Below are positions 8,532-17,175 of a stretch of DNA of 64,000 nucleotides, one piece after another. The first letter of the stretch is position 1; every line of letters starts with the position of its first letter. The notes under the pieces are model-generated. The model was not told the origin of the DNA. It saw only the letters and a program-made list of their open reading frames with translations, and ran no database searches. Made by a program: the position numbers and the translations under genes. Source of the stretch: Flavobacterium fluviale (GTDB taxonomy: Bacteria > Bacteroidota > Bacteroidia > Flavobacteriales > Flavobacteriaceae); the NCBI RefSeq assembly GCF_003312915.1, contig NZ_CP030261.1, positions 3,348,001 through 3,412,000 of the forward strand, given 5' to 3'.

Positions 8532-9128
8532 ATGGATACCAGATTTAATCGCCCAACTCCTTCAGATCGAGAAGTAGATTGGAATAAGAATAAAGTACTG
8601 CTCAGTAAAACCGACAAAAAGGGAACCATTTTATATGCCAATGAAGACTTTATAGATGTTTCTGGTTATGATGAATTTGAGCTTGTTGGCCAGCCTCATA
8701 ATATAATCCGCCATCCAGATATGCCAAAAGTGATTTTTAAATTCTTATGGGATAGTATTAAATCGAGCGAAAATATTCATGTTATTATAAAAAACATGGC
8801 AAAAACGGGTCGCTATTATTGGGTTGTAACCGATTTTAAAATTATTGCAGATACCGACGGAGAAATTGTAGGTTTCTTTGGAACAAGAAAATCAGTTCCA
8901 AATGAAATTATTGTCAAGTTTATTGAGCCTTTATACAAAAAACTATTGCAGATTGAAGAAACCAGCGGTTTACAAGCATCTGAAGAATATTTAGTTGGTT
9001 TTCTGGAAGAAAGAAAAAAAACGTATATGGAATATATTGATCATTTAATTGCCACTGGAAAAGATGATAAAAATAAAATAAGCAAAGGTTTATTCAGCGG
9101 ATTATTTGATAAAAGTCCAAAGAAATAA
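8532..9128 (+). CDS. Aer-type PAS domain protein
   Basis: A 198-aa cytosolic protein with a PAS domain at about residues 23-120. The segment HNIIRHPDMPKVIFKFLW (56-73) and the later GRYYWVVTDFKII are hallmarks of the aerotaxis receptor (Aer) PAS family, which often binds FAD. The rest is a helical tail of about 75 residues with no transmembrane segment, HAMP, chemotaxis signalling or kinase domain. It is thus a free-standing sensor module. Flavobacterium glides and is not expected to use flagellar chemotaxis, so the partner is unclear; the kinase-like membrane protein two genes upstream is the obvious candidate. Last gene of the cassette; the long repeat region follows. Confidence 0.8.
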   Translation: MDTRFNRPTPSDREVDWNKNKVLLSKTDKKGTILYANEDFIDVSGYDEFELVGQPHNIIRHPDMPKVIFKFLWDSIKSSENIHVIIKNMAKTGRYYWVVTDFKIIADTDGEIVGFFGTRKSVPNEIIVKFIEPLYKKLLQIEETSGLQASEEYLVGFLEERKKTYMEYIDHLIATGKDDKNKISKGLFSGLFDKSPKK

Positions 9129-9256
9129 TTACAAAACATAAATATGCTTCATTGTATCAATTTGAATATTCGTTAAAGATTTTTCCCCCAACAAATCCAA
9201 ATCACCTGAATATTGAAACTTAAAATTTAAGACTGGTACAGTGAAGTATTTTTTTT

Positions 9257-9615
9257 AAAGGTTCTAAGGTACTGAGGGGCTAAGGGGCTAAGGTTTTTTA
9301 TATTGTAAGATCTTAGGTTTTTTATTAGTCCTCGACCTCGCTCAGAATGACAATCAAGTAATAAGTTATAGTATAATACCTCAGTATCTCAGTACCTTAG
9401 AAACTCAGTCTAGTTCCTAAGGAAATATAATTCCAAATATTTTTCTTTTACGGTTCTAAGGGGTTAAGGTTTTTTTATTAGTCTTCGACTTCGCTCAGAA
9501 TGACAATGAAGTAATAAGTTATAGTATAATACCTCAGAATCTTAGCACCTCATTACCTCAGTACCTTAGAAGCTTAGTCCCTACGAAATATAATTCCAAA
9601 TGTTTTTCTTTTTAG
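9257..9615. repeat. Tandem imperfect duplication covering the recG 3' end and its downstream spacer
   Basis: Unit A (about 9257-9450) and unit B (about 9451-9615) share the order: TTCTAAGG words, TTTTTATTAGTC, TCGCTCAGAATGACAAT, AAGTAATAAGTTATAGTATAA, CCTCAG/CCTTAG words, then a copy of the last codons of recG (9417-9450 matching 9578-9615). Corresponding points are 153-163 bp apart. Words such as CTAAGGTACTGAGG at the left recur as their complements at the right, so each unit can also fold on itself. Together with 9129-9256, where I see nothing, this fills the 452-bp gap between the PAS gene and recG. Confidence 0.8.
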
Positions 9616-11689
9616 TCAATTCTATGAAAATTGCTTTTAGTACAGCATGTTCTGGTTTTTGTAGTGCAGAATCTTCTTTTAAGATTTTCATGGCATAATT
9701 TCGAGCCAGAGATAAAATATCTCTATCTTTCACAATATCTGCAATTTGAAGATTTAAAACACCACTTTGCTGTGTTCCCATTAAATCGCCGGGACCGCGA
9801 AGTTTAAGGTCAACTTCGGCGATTTCAAAACCATCATTGGTCTGTACCATAGTTTCCATTCTTGTTTTACTGTCAGAACTTAGTTTATGTCCTGTCATTA
9901 AAATGCAATAACTTTGTTCTGCGCCTCGACCAACACGCCCGCGGAGCTGGTGCAGCTGCGAAAGCCCAAATCGTTCAGCACTTTCGATAATCATTACACT
10001 GGCATTTGGCACATTTACACCAACCTCAATTACCGTTGTAGCCACCATAATATTCGTTTTTCCTTCTGAAAAACGCTTCATTTCAGAATCTTTATCGGCA
10101 GGTTTCATTTTTCCGTGTAAAATGGAAATAGAATACTGCGGAAGCGGAAAGTCACGCGAAATACTTTCATAACCGTCCATTAAATCCTTATAATCCATTT
10201 TTTCAGATTCTTGAATAAGCGGATAAACAATATAAATTTGTCTTCCCTTTGCGATTTCGTCCCGAAGAAATTTCCACACTTTCAAACGATTGGTATCAAA
10301 ACGATGTACAGTTTGAATTGGTTTTCTTCCTGGCGGTAATTCGTCGATTACAGAAATATCCAAATCCCCGTATAAACTCATTGCCAAAGTTCTCGGAATA
10401 GGCGTTGCAGTCATTACTAAAACGTGCGGCGGAATATTATTTTTCTTCCACAATTTGGAACGCTGTTCCACACCAAAACGATGCTGTTCATCAATTACAG
10501 CCAAACCTAAATTTTGGAATTTTACTTTATCTTCTAATAAAGCATGCGTTCCAATTAAAATTTTAAGGCTTCCGTTTTCGAGTTCTTCATGAATAATTTT
10601 TCTTTCAGAAGTTTTGGTCGAACCCGTTAAAATCCTGATATTGATGTTTAAAGTATTTGCAAATTCAGACAAACCAATAAAATGCTGATTGGCTAAAATC
10701 TCAGTTGGCGCCATTAAGCAGGCTTGAAAACCATTATCAATAGCAAGAAGCATACTCATAAAAGCCACAATTGTTTTTCCAGAACCAACATCACCTTGAA
10801 GCAGACGATTCATTTGGGCATTGCTTCCCATGTCTGTCCGGATTTCTTTTATAACTCTTTTTTGAGCGTTTGTCAAATCAAAAGGAAGATGATTTTTATA
10901 AAAATCATTAAATAATTCTCCAACTTTATCAAATGGATGTCCTTTTATTTTATGCTTCCGAATAAGATTTTTGGTAATTAATTGAAGCTGTATAAAGAAT
11001 AATTCCTCAAATTTCAATCTGAATTGCGCTTTCGCTAAAATGTCTGAACTTTTAGGAAAATGAATATTGAATAAGGCTGCTCTTTTCGGAATCAGTTTTA
11101 ATTCCTCAATCAAATAAGGCGGAAAAGTTTCTGTAAAAAGCGCTTGAGTTTCTAGAAACAATTGCTCCATCAGCTTATTTATCGTACGGTTTGAAATGCC
11201 TTTATTGGTTAAAGCTTCCGTAGAAGGATAAACAGGCTGCATGGCAGAGCGTAAACTCCTTTCATGCTCAGTTAGTAATTCAATTTCAGGATGCGCCATA
11301 CTAAACTGGCTTCCATATAAAGAACATTTTCCAAAAATAACAAGCGGTTCATTCAGCTTTAAAGTTTCGCGAATCCATTTATGACCCTGAAACCAATTTA
11401 GGTCAATCTGACCGGTTTCATCAACAAAACTAGCTACGAGACGTTTTTTGTTCTTAGCAAATTCAACTGTTTTTATATTAATTATTTTTCCAATAATCTG
11501 AACTTCAGAACCTGTATTTTGTAATTCGTTAATTTTATAATAACGCGTTCTGTCAATATATCGATTTGGAAAAAAATTGACTAAATCTCCATATTTATGA
11601 ATACCCAATTCCTTACGAAGTAATTGACCGCGGCTTGGACCAACACCTTTCAAGTATTCAATTGGAGTATCTAGGAGATTATTAGACAT
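9581..11689 (-). CDS. recG: ATP-dependent DNA helicase RecG
   Basis: Branched-DNA helicase that remodels stalled forks and Holliday junctions. It is 702 aa, the usual length. The N-terminal wedge/OB domain begins with the helix-hairpin-helix-like LDTPIEYLKGVGPSRGQLL; the helicase motifs follow: Walker A LLQGDVGSGKTIVAF, motif II DEQHRFG, TATPIPRTLA, and the C-terminal VIEVGVNVPNA and QLRGRVGRG. The C-terminal TRG wedge is present (LKLRGPGDLMGTQQSG). The start ATG at 11687-11689 matches the family start. Its 3' end (NIWNYIS) lies inside a duplicated segment, with an untranslated copy of the tail downstream at 9417-9450. Confidence 0.97.
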   Translation of the reverse strand: MSNNLLDTPIEYLKGVGPSRGQLLRKELGIHKYGDLVNFFPNRYIDRTRYYKINELQNTGSEVQIIGKIINIKTVEFAKNKKRLVASFVDETGQIDLNWFQGHKWIRETLKLNEPLVIFGKCSLYGSQFSMAHPEIELLTEHERSLRSAMQPVYPSTEALTNKGISNRTINKLMEQLFLETQALFTETFPPYLIEELKLIPKRAALFNIHFPKSSDILAKAQFRLKFEELFFIQLQLITKNLIRKHKIKGHPFDKVGELFNDFYKNHLPFDLTNAQKRVIKEIRTDMGSNAQMNRLLQGDVGSGKTIVAFMSMLLAIDNGFQACLMAPTEILANQHFIGLSEFANTLNINIRILTGSTKTSERKIIHEELENGSLKILIGTHALLEDKVKFQNLGLAVIDEQHRFGVEQRSKLWKKNNIPPHVLVMTATPIPRTLAMSLYGDLDISVIDELPPGRKPIQTVHRFDTNRLKVWKFLRDEIAKGRQIYIVYPLIQESEKMDYKDLMDGYESISRDFPLPQYSISILHGKMKPADKDSEMKRFSEGKTNIMVATTVIEVGVNVPNASVMIIESAERFGLSQLHQLRGRVGRGAEQSYCILMTGHKLSSDSKTRMETMVQTNDGFEIAEVDLKLRGPGDLMGTQQSGVLNLQIADIVKDRDILSLARNYAMKILKEDSALQKPEHAVLKAIFIELTKKKNIWNYIS

Positions 11690-11910
11690 TAATGTATTTT
11701 AGATGGTTGATTTTAAATTAAAAAAAATGGTATTTGTGATTTTCTGATTGGAATTTAATTTGAAAGCGAAGATAAATCTTAATTAGGAAATTTGAAAATG
11801 AATTATAGTTTTCAAGTCCAATGTTAACTTATCATTAAATTGCTTAAAGCAAACGCAACCATAGTTATAAAGTAATATCTTATTAATAATTAAACTTTAA
11901 AAACTGTAAA

Positions 11911-12324
11911 ATGAAAAAAATTGGACTTTTAATTTTAGTACTTATTTCTCTGGTTTCTTGCTCAAGTGACGAACGTTCTGATGAAAACACAAGATATACT
12001 GGAACTGATTATTATGGAAAGTGGATTAATATTGAAAATAATACGCAAGGCTGGAGCGATCACTATGTTTTCAATAGAGATAATACTTTTACAAGAGTGA
12101 AAACTGTTAATGGAGTAACTGCAAATCTATCAGGAACTTTTGAAGTAATTATTCGTGAAGAAAAGCCTAATTTTCAATTAACGTATTCTGAACCTTCAAA
12201 TTTGATCTACAATTGTTCTAATGGCTTCGGAGGAAAGAGCGAGCTTTTGTACATTTTTGATGGTTATTTAGAAAATGCTGCGAGAATGTGTGATTATCAA
12301 TTAACCTATAGAAAAGACAAATAA
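11911..12324 (+). CDS. Small lipoprotein, unknown function
   Basis: A 137-aa protein beginning MKKIGLLILVLISLVSCSS, a lipoprotein signal with the lipidated Cys at residue 17. The rest is beta-rich (YYGKWINIENN, HYVFNRDNTFTRVKT, LSGTFEVI, NFQLTYSEP) with a small lipocalin-like feel: a strand pattern of a change-in-weight kind seen in many short Bacteroidetes lipoproteins. Two further Cys (GFGGK region and MCDYQ) could form a disulfide. I do not recognise a named family. It is divergent from recG and followed by a DUF1697 gene on the same strand. Confidence 0.7.
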   Translation: MKKIGLLILVLISLVSCSSDERSDENTRYTGTDYYGKWINIENNTQGWSDHYVFNRDNTFTRVKTVNGVTANLSGTFEVIIREEKPNFQLTYSEPSNLIYNCSNGFGGKSELLYIFDGYLENAARMCDYQLTYRKDK

Positions 12325-12400
12325 AAAACGTAAGTTTGTTTATATATTTAAGAGTATTCAAGCTAGAATTGGATACTTTTTCTTTTTAAATAAATAAAGA

Positions 12401-12940
12401 ATGACTACACATTTAGCTCTTTTACGCGGCATTAATGTTTCAGGACACAACATGATGAAGATGGATGCTTTGAAAACAATGTTGGAAAATATTGGTTTTC
12501 AAAATGTCCGCACATATTTACAATCTGGAAATGTTTTTATTGATAGTGAAGAAGATGCATCAAAAGTAGGTTTCATGATTAAACAGGAAATCTTTAAAGT
12601 TTTCGGTCATGAAGTTCCAGTTGTTGTAATTTCAAAAGATGATCTTGAATCTTGTTTTTCTAATAATCCGTTTTTAAAAGAGAAAGATGCTGATATCAAA
12701 AAGCTGTATGTTGCATTTGTTTCGACAGCTTTAAAAAAAGAAAATATAAATGATTTGAAAATCAGTCAGTTTAAACCGGATGAAGCAAGCATTGATGAAA
12801 ATAGAATTTTTATAAAATATGCTGTTGGAGCAGGGAAAACTCGTTTTGATCAAAAATATATAGAGAAGAAATTAAACGTAACGGCAACAATAAGAAATTG
12901 GAACACAGTTACTAACCTTTTAAATATGTATTCAGAATAA
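12401..12940 (+). CDS. DUF1697 family protein
   Basis: A 179-aa cytosolic protein of the DUF1697 family. The start HLALLRGINVSGHNMMKM and the segment VRTYLQSGNVFIDSEED are the family's conserved motifs; the C-terminal RNWNTVTNL is also typical. No biochemical role is established that I know of. The stop codon TAA overlaps the next start by one base (TAATG at 12938-12942), which suggests translational coupling with the secreted protein downstream. Confidence 0.9.
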   Translation: MTTHLALLRGINVSGHNMMKMDALKTMLENIGFQNVRTYLQSGNVFIDSEEDASKVGFMIKQEIFKVFGHEVPVVVISKDDLESCFSNNPFLKEKDADIKKLYVAFVSTALKKENINDLKISQFKPDEASIDENRIFIKYAVGAGKTRFDQKYIEKKLNVTATIRNWNTVTNLLNMYSE

Positions 12941-13332
12941 TGAAAAAAGTACTAATTATTTTTTGTGTTTTTCTTTTAAGTAATTCATTAACAGCTCAAA
13001 AAAAAGCGGTCGTAAAAGAAGAGATTTTCAGCTCCTTTTTAAAGAAATTTAAAGAAAATGAAGAATTTCAATTAAGCAGGGTTAATTTTCCCCTCACAGT
13101 TAAAGTGAATAATGATGATTTTGAACTGGTTGATTATGTAATTGCAAAGAAGGATTATAAAATGGTCAAACTAAATGATAAAGGAAGTCAATATCAGCAA
13201 AATGAGAATCCTAAAAACAACACCATTATTATCAAGCAGCGCGGCAAGGATAACGGAATTTTTATAGATTATGTTTTTATGAATAAAAAAGGTTTATGGT
13301 ATTTAAAAACCTGGGTTGACATGTCTACCTAA
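12940..13332 (+). CDS. Small secreted protein, DUF4348-like
   Basis: A 130-aa protein with a signal peptide (about residues 1-19, ending LTAQ). The mature part has EIFSSFLKKFKENEEFQLSR, a helical start followed by beta strands and a C-terminal GLWYLKTWVDMST. This pattern (F..F...F..D..FQ..RI.FP) reminds me of DUF4348 from Bacteroidetes, but I hold that loosely. Its start overlaps the DUF1697 stop by one base, so the two are very probably translated from one mRNA. It ends 9 bp before the end of the convergent Dph6-like gene. Confidence 0.65.
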   Translation: MKKVLIIFCVFLLSNSLTAQKKAVVKEEIFSSFLKKFKENEEFQLSRVNFPLTVKVNNDDFELVDYVIAKKDYKMVKLNDKGSQYQQNENPKNNTIIIKQRGKDNGIFIDYVFMNKKGLWYLKTWVDMST

Positions 13333-13341
13333 AGAGATTCC

Positions 13342-14085
13342 TTACTTTTTAATTAAGTCACAATACCAAAATCCAAAATCAAAAGCTGTTTCATCGTTCG
13401 TATCGCAAGCATCATTTGATGAATTCTGATTTGCTGGCTTTTCATATTTTCGGTAAACAATTTCTCCAATTTCAAAATTAATTGGTTGAGAAAATATTGG
13501 TCCGTCAAAAGTAAAGGTGTGAAATTCACCATTTTCACCGCATACGTCAACATTCTCAGGAAGATCATTTATGAAATCCTGATCGATAATTCGGCCCACA
13601 AAACTTTTGTCTAGATATTTTTCATTCACGCAAACCACAATTGTTTTAAACCCAAGCGATATAAATTCTTGAATCAATTCTGGAGTTGGAATTTTCCAAA
13701 TTGGAAAAATTCCGGTAAAACCAATTCTGGCCAATTGATTTTCGCGATATTGACGTAAATCTTCCAAAAAAATATCTCCAAAAACAGAATGAGTAATGCC
13801 TTTGTTTTTTAATTCTGTTAAAGTCTTATTCATGACATTTTCATAAACTTCCATCGTTGGCATTTCTGGAATTTCCATTATTTTCAAAGGAATACCAATG
13901 CTTTCAGCTTGAGCCTGCAATAATTCCACACGAACGCCGTGCATAGAAATGCGCTGATATTGTTTGTTTACGCTTGTTAATAAACATTCAATTTTAAAAT
14001 CAGGATTTTGAAGAATTTTATACAATGCAAGAGCAGAATCTTTTCCGCTGCTCCAATTAAATAAGGCTTTTTGAGGTACAGACAC
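13342..14085 (-). CDS. Dph6-related ATP pyrophosphatase (PP-loop) family protein
   Basis: A 247-aa cytosolic enzyme of the adenine nucleotide alpha hydrolase superfamily. The PP-loop reads FNWSSGKDSALALY (residues 9-22), and the later HSVFGDIFLEDLRQYRE, a central GFTGIFPIWK and the FDGPIF near the C-terminus match the diphthine-ammonia ligase/MJ0570 group. Bacteria lack diphthamide, so the substrate must differ from that of eukaryotic Dph6; B12-related and other amidations have been suggested for such proteins. Single gene, convergent with 12940-13332 and divergent from the RAYT gene. Confidence 0.85.
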   Translation of the reverse strand: MSVPQKALFNWSSGKDSALALYKILQNPDFKIECLLTSVNKQYQRISMHGVRVELLQAQAESIGIPLKIMEIPEMPTMEVYENVMNKTLTELKNKGITHSVFGDIFLEDLRQYRENQLARIGFTGIFPIWKIPTPELIQEFISLGFKTIVVCVNEKYLDKSFVGRIIDQDFINDLPENVDVCGENGEFHTFTFDGPIFSQPINFEIGEIVYRKYEKPANQNSSNDACDTNDETAFDFGFWYCDLIKK

Positions 14086-14170
14086 AATTTGGTATTTTAT
14101 ACTGTAAACTTACAAATTTCATTCTATTTGTTTGTGAAAGGTTTGTAACTTTGGATTTTTACATGCCAAA

Positions 14171-14953
14171 ATGAAAATATTATATAAAGAGGAATTAAAA
14201 ACTGATTCTAATAGATTGAAAGACTGGGATTATTCAAGTGAAGCAGTTTATTTTATTACTATAGTTACAAAAAATAGAGAATGTATTTTTGGAACTGTTG
14301 AAAATGAAAAAATGATTTTGAATGAAAATGGAAAGATAATTGAGAATGAACTTTTTAGATCAATAAATATTCGTAAAAATTGGTTTTTCCATAATTGGAT
14401 TATTATGCCTAATCATATTCATTTATTAATAGAGATACAAACAAGCAATGTTTCTTCTGTAGAGACGCACAGCAGTGCGTCTACGTCTAGCATATCGAAA
14501 ACAGATTACAAAATATCTTTGGCGACAAACGTTGCGGAGACGCACTGCAGTGCGCCTCTACAGTACAAATCTGAATCTGAATTAGATTATAAATATGAAT
14601 CTAATTCTGTAATTTTATCGAATACGCATATCGTAGAGACGCACAGCAGTGCGTCTACGTCCAGCATATCGAAAACAGATTACAACATATCTTTGGCGAC
14701 AAACTTTGCGGAGACGCACTGCAGTGCGCCTCTACAAAACCAAACTGAACCTAAATTGTCCCGAAAATCAAATTCAATTTCATCTTTTGTCGGGATATTT
14801 AAATCAATTACGACAAAACAAATAAATGGTATTGATTCAATTTGGCAAGCAAATTATCACGATCATATTGTTAGGAATTACAAGACTTTCGAAAAGATTT
14901 ACGATTACATAAAACATAATCCAAGATCTTGGGAGACAGATTCTTTAAAATAA
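14171..14953 (+). CDS. REP-associated tyrosine transposase (RAYT) with an internal REPIN-like insertion
   Basis: A 260-aa HUH/Y1 transposase of the TnpA-REP type. The N-terminal part (WDYSSEAVYFITIVTKNREC) and the HUH motif MPNHIHLLI with H82 and H84 are intact, and the C-terminal NYKTFEKIYDYIKHNP provides the catalytic Tyr (Y244 or Y246). Between them, residues about 91-198 are an extra Ser/Thr-rich stretch made of two 35-residue near-identical repeats (97-131 and 155-189), encoded by palindromic DNA. RAYTs are usually about 150-200 aa, so the excess fits. The frame stays open throughout. A TAACTTTG box at 14146-14153 with TTG at 14128 may be its promoter, though the 15-nt gap is short. Confidence 0.88.
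   Translation: MKILYKEELKTDSNRLKDWDYSSEAVYFITIVTKNRECIFGTVENEKMILNENGKIIENELFRSINIRKNWFFHNWIIMPNHIHLLIEIQTSNVSSVETHSSASTSSISKTDYKISLATNVAETHCSAPLQYKSESELDYKYESNSVILSNTHIVETHSSASTSSISKTDYNISLATNFAETHCSAPLQNQTEPKLSRKSNSISSFVGIFKSITTKQINGIDSIWQANYHDHIVRNYKTFEKIYDYIKHNPRSWETDSLK
14459..14561 (+). repeat. REPIN-like unit 1 inside the RAYT gene
   Basis: A 103-bp unit bounded by two palindromes: GTAGAGACGCAC-AGCA-GTGCGTCTAC at 14459-14484 and an inverse-type GGAGACGCACTGCAGTGCGCCTCTAC-like sequence at 14536-14561, whose core GCACTGCAGTGC is a perfect palindrome. Two REP palindromes about 50 bp apart is the layout of a REPIN. It is translated in frame as part of the transposase (VETHSSAS to SAPLQ). 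Confidence 0.85.
14633..14735 (+). repeat. REPIN-like unit 2 inside the RAYT gene
   Basis: A second copy of the 103-bp unit, 174 bp after the first, differing at only three positions (at offsets in GTCT/GTCC, AAAATA/AACATA and ACGTTG/ACTTTG). It carries the same pair of palindromes, at 14633-14658 and 14710-14735. The 174-bp step is a multiple of three, so the reading frame is kept. The 71 bp between the two units are not similar to them. Confidence 0.85.
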
Positions 14954-14961
14954 ATTTTTCA

Positions 14962-17028
14962 ATGAAATACATTTTTTTATTATTTACTGGTTTTATATTC
15001 TCACAGCAAACTCAAAACTTTGATTTTAAATCTGTTTCGGGACAATTGTTGTTGAATTCAAAAGAAAAAATAGTTTCTGGTGCTGTCGATTTCCAGTTTG
15101 AGGTCTTGAAAGATTGTGATACTATTTCGCTTGACGCTAAAAACATGGAATTTTCAAATGTGAAAATCAATGATAAAGAAGTCGTTTTCATAAATACTAC
15201 TAAGCAGTTAAAAATTGTTTTTCCTTTTACAAAAAGTCAGAATCACTTAACTTTTAACTATACGGTAAAACCAAAACAAGCCTTGTATTTTGTTGATACA
15301 GAAAACGATGAAGTACAGATCTGGACGCAGGGGCAGGGCAGATACACCAGTAATTGGTTTCCGAGTTTTGACGATGTGAATGAGAAACTAATTTTTAATT
15401 TAGGAATTTCTTATGATGCATCCTATCAGGTTGTTTCGAATGGAGTTATAAAACAAAAAACACCAAACGGAAATTTAATTCACTGGCAGTATCAAATGGA
15501 AAAACCAATGAGTTCTTACTTATTAATGCTGGCGGTTGGAAAATTTGATAAGAAAGAATTTAAATCTAAAAGTAAAATTCCGTTAGAGTATTATTATGAG
15601 CCGAAAGATGCCGATCGTATTGAGCCGACGTATCGCTATTCGCAACGAATTTTTGATTTTCTGGAGAAGGAAATAGGTGTGAAATATCCTTGGCAGATTA
15701 ACAGACAAATTCCAGTTCGAGATTTCCTGTATGCGGGAATGGAAAATACAACAACGACTTTATTTGCAACTCGTTATGTGGTAGATTCAATTGGTTTTTG
15801 CGATCGAAATTACACCAATGTTGACGCTCATGAATTGGCACATCATTGGTTTGGAGATTTAATTACAGCCGAAAGCAGTACACATCATTGGCTTCAAGAA
15901 GGATTTGCAACGTATTTTGCTCTTCTGGCAGAAAAAGATATTTATGGAGAAGACTATTTTTATTCAAAATTATACGATACCGCACAGCAGATAAAATTTG
16001 CTTCAAGAACAGATACAATTCCGGTTTTAAATGCCAAAGCTAGTTCGCTCACATTTTACGAAAAAGGAGCCTGGACATTATTTGTGCTCCACGAATCGAT
16101 TGGTGATAAAGCTTTCAAAAAAGCTATAAAAAGTTATCTGAATAAATATGCTTATCAGACTGTAAACACGCAGAACTTCTTTGACGAGATTAAGAAAGTT
16201 TCAAATTTCGATCTGGAAAAATTCCAGAAAACTTGGTTAGAATCGACTGCTTTTGATACACCTACTGCAAATGCTTTGTTGAGTAAAAATAAAACGATTC
16301 AGAAACGATTGGAAATTGATAAGTTAAAGAAAACACCTTTAGCAGAAAAAATAGATATTTTTAAAAGTACTTTAGAATCAAATGTTTATCATTCGGTAAA
16401 AGGAGCAGTTGTTGATCAGTTAGAAAATGAAAAGTATGAGTCTAAAAAACCGCTTTTGCTTTTGGCATTGCAGACCAATAATACTGAAATTCGTCAAAAT
16501 GTTGCACAAACGCTGACCAAAATTCCTGAAGATTTTAGACTGAATTATGAAACTTTGCTTGATGATAAATCTTATCAAACACAAGAAATAGCACTGTATT
16601 GGCTATGGAGAAATTTCCCAGACCATAGAGTAAAATATTTAGATAAATCTAAAAACTGGATTGGTTTTAACGATTATAATCTGCGTACTTTATGGCTTTC
16701 GCTAGTATTGTCTACGCCAAATTACAGCAATGATCAAGAATCTCTGATTAATGAACTCATTTCATTTTCATCAACAAAATATGAAGCTACTACACGACAA
16801 AATGCTCTAGAAAAACTGCTTGCTTTTAAAATTATTAACGATCAGGTTTTGAGTAATTTAGTTGGGGCAACTACACATCATATGTGGCAATTTTCTAAGT
16901 TTGGCAGAGATAATATTCGTATTCTTTTAAAAAATCCAGAAATGCGTGCTTCATTTAATAGAATTTTACCTAATTTGACCCCCGATGAACAGTTTCAATT
17001 GAATCGTTTATTGATTGAAAAAAGTTAA
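14962..17028 (+). CDS. M1 family zinc aminopeptidase (secreted)
   Basis: I chose the ATG at 14962 (MKYIFLLFTGFIFSQQT), which begins a signal peptide, over an upstream in-frame ATG at 14929 inside the RAYT gene. The protein is about 688 aa. It has the N-terminal beta domain, the exopeptidase motif AGMENTTTT, and the zinc site HELAHHWFGD followed by the third ligand Glu in WLQEGFATYFA. The C-terminal part is helical and HEAT-like (repeats around LLLLALQTNNTEIRQNVAQ). It lies 8 bp after the RAYT stop, probably by chance of transposase insertion upstream. It is expected to trim N-terminal residues of peptides in the periplasm. Confidence 0.93.
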   Translation: MKYIFLLFTGFIFSQQTQNFDFKSVSGQLLLNSKEKIVSGAVDFQFEVLKDCDTISLDAKNMEFSNVKINDKEVVFINTTKQLKIVFPFTKSQNHLTFNYTVKPKQALYFVDTENDEVQIWTQGQGRYTSNWFPSFDDVNEKLIFNLGISYDASYQVVSNGVIKQKTPNGNLIHWQYQMEKPMSSYLLMLAVGKFDKKEFKSKSKIPLEYYYEPKDADRIEPTYRYSQRIFDFLEKEIGVKYPWQINRQIPVRDFLYAGMENTTTTLFATRYVVDSIGFCDRNYTNVDAHELAHHWFGDLITAESSTHHWLQEGFATYFALLAEKDIYGEDYFYSKLYDTAQQIKFASRTDTIPVLNAKASSLTFYEKGAWTLFVLHESIGDKAFKKAIKSYLNKYAYQTVNTQNFFDEIKKVSNFDLEKFQKTWLESTAFDTPTANALLSKNKTIQKRLEIDKLKKTPLAEKIDIFKSTLESNVYHSVKGAVVDQLENEKYESKKPLLLLALQTNNTEIRQNVAQTLTKIPEDFRLNYETLLDDKSYQTQEIALYWLWRNFPDHRVKYLDKSKNWIGFNDYNLRTLWLSLVLSTPNYSNDQESLINELISFSSTKYEATTRQNALEKLLAFKIINDQVLSNLVGATTHHMWQFSKFGRDNIRILLKNPEMRASFNRILPNLTPDEQFQLNRLLIEKS

Positions 17029-17175
17029 AGGTTTTATGTTATAGGTTATGCGTTTTGAAAACCAAAATTTAAGGTGTAAATCATTGATTTATTAGAATAT
17101 ACAATAGAGTAATGAGGTTTAAAGTTGAGAAACTTTTAAATTCCATAACTCATAACACATAACTTTAAAACGCAC
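17029..17175. other. Spacer with reiterated ATAACxCATAAC words
   Basis: The 147-bp spacer starts with TATGTTATAGGTTATGCGTTTT and ends with CATAACTCATAACACATAAC and TTAAAACGCAC just before the patatin start. The two ends are imperfect reverse complements, so the transcript can fold end to end. No reading frame or promoter box is clear. Confidence 0.5.

Noticed and set aside
13353..13568. Frame within the Dph6-like gene in the same orientation
   Set aside because: Out-of-frame overlap with a clear PP-loop enzyme gene; no motif of its own.
14459..14735. CRISPR-like array
   Set aside because: Only two repeat units, each with internal palindromes and translated in frame; spacing and repeat length do not fit CRISPR.
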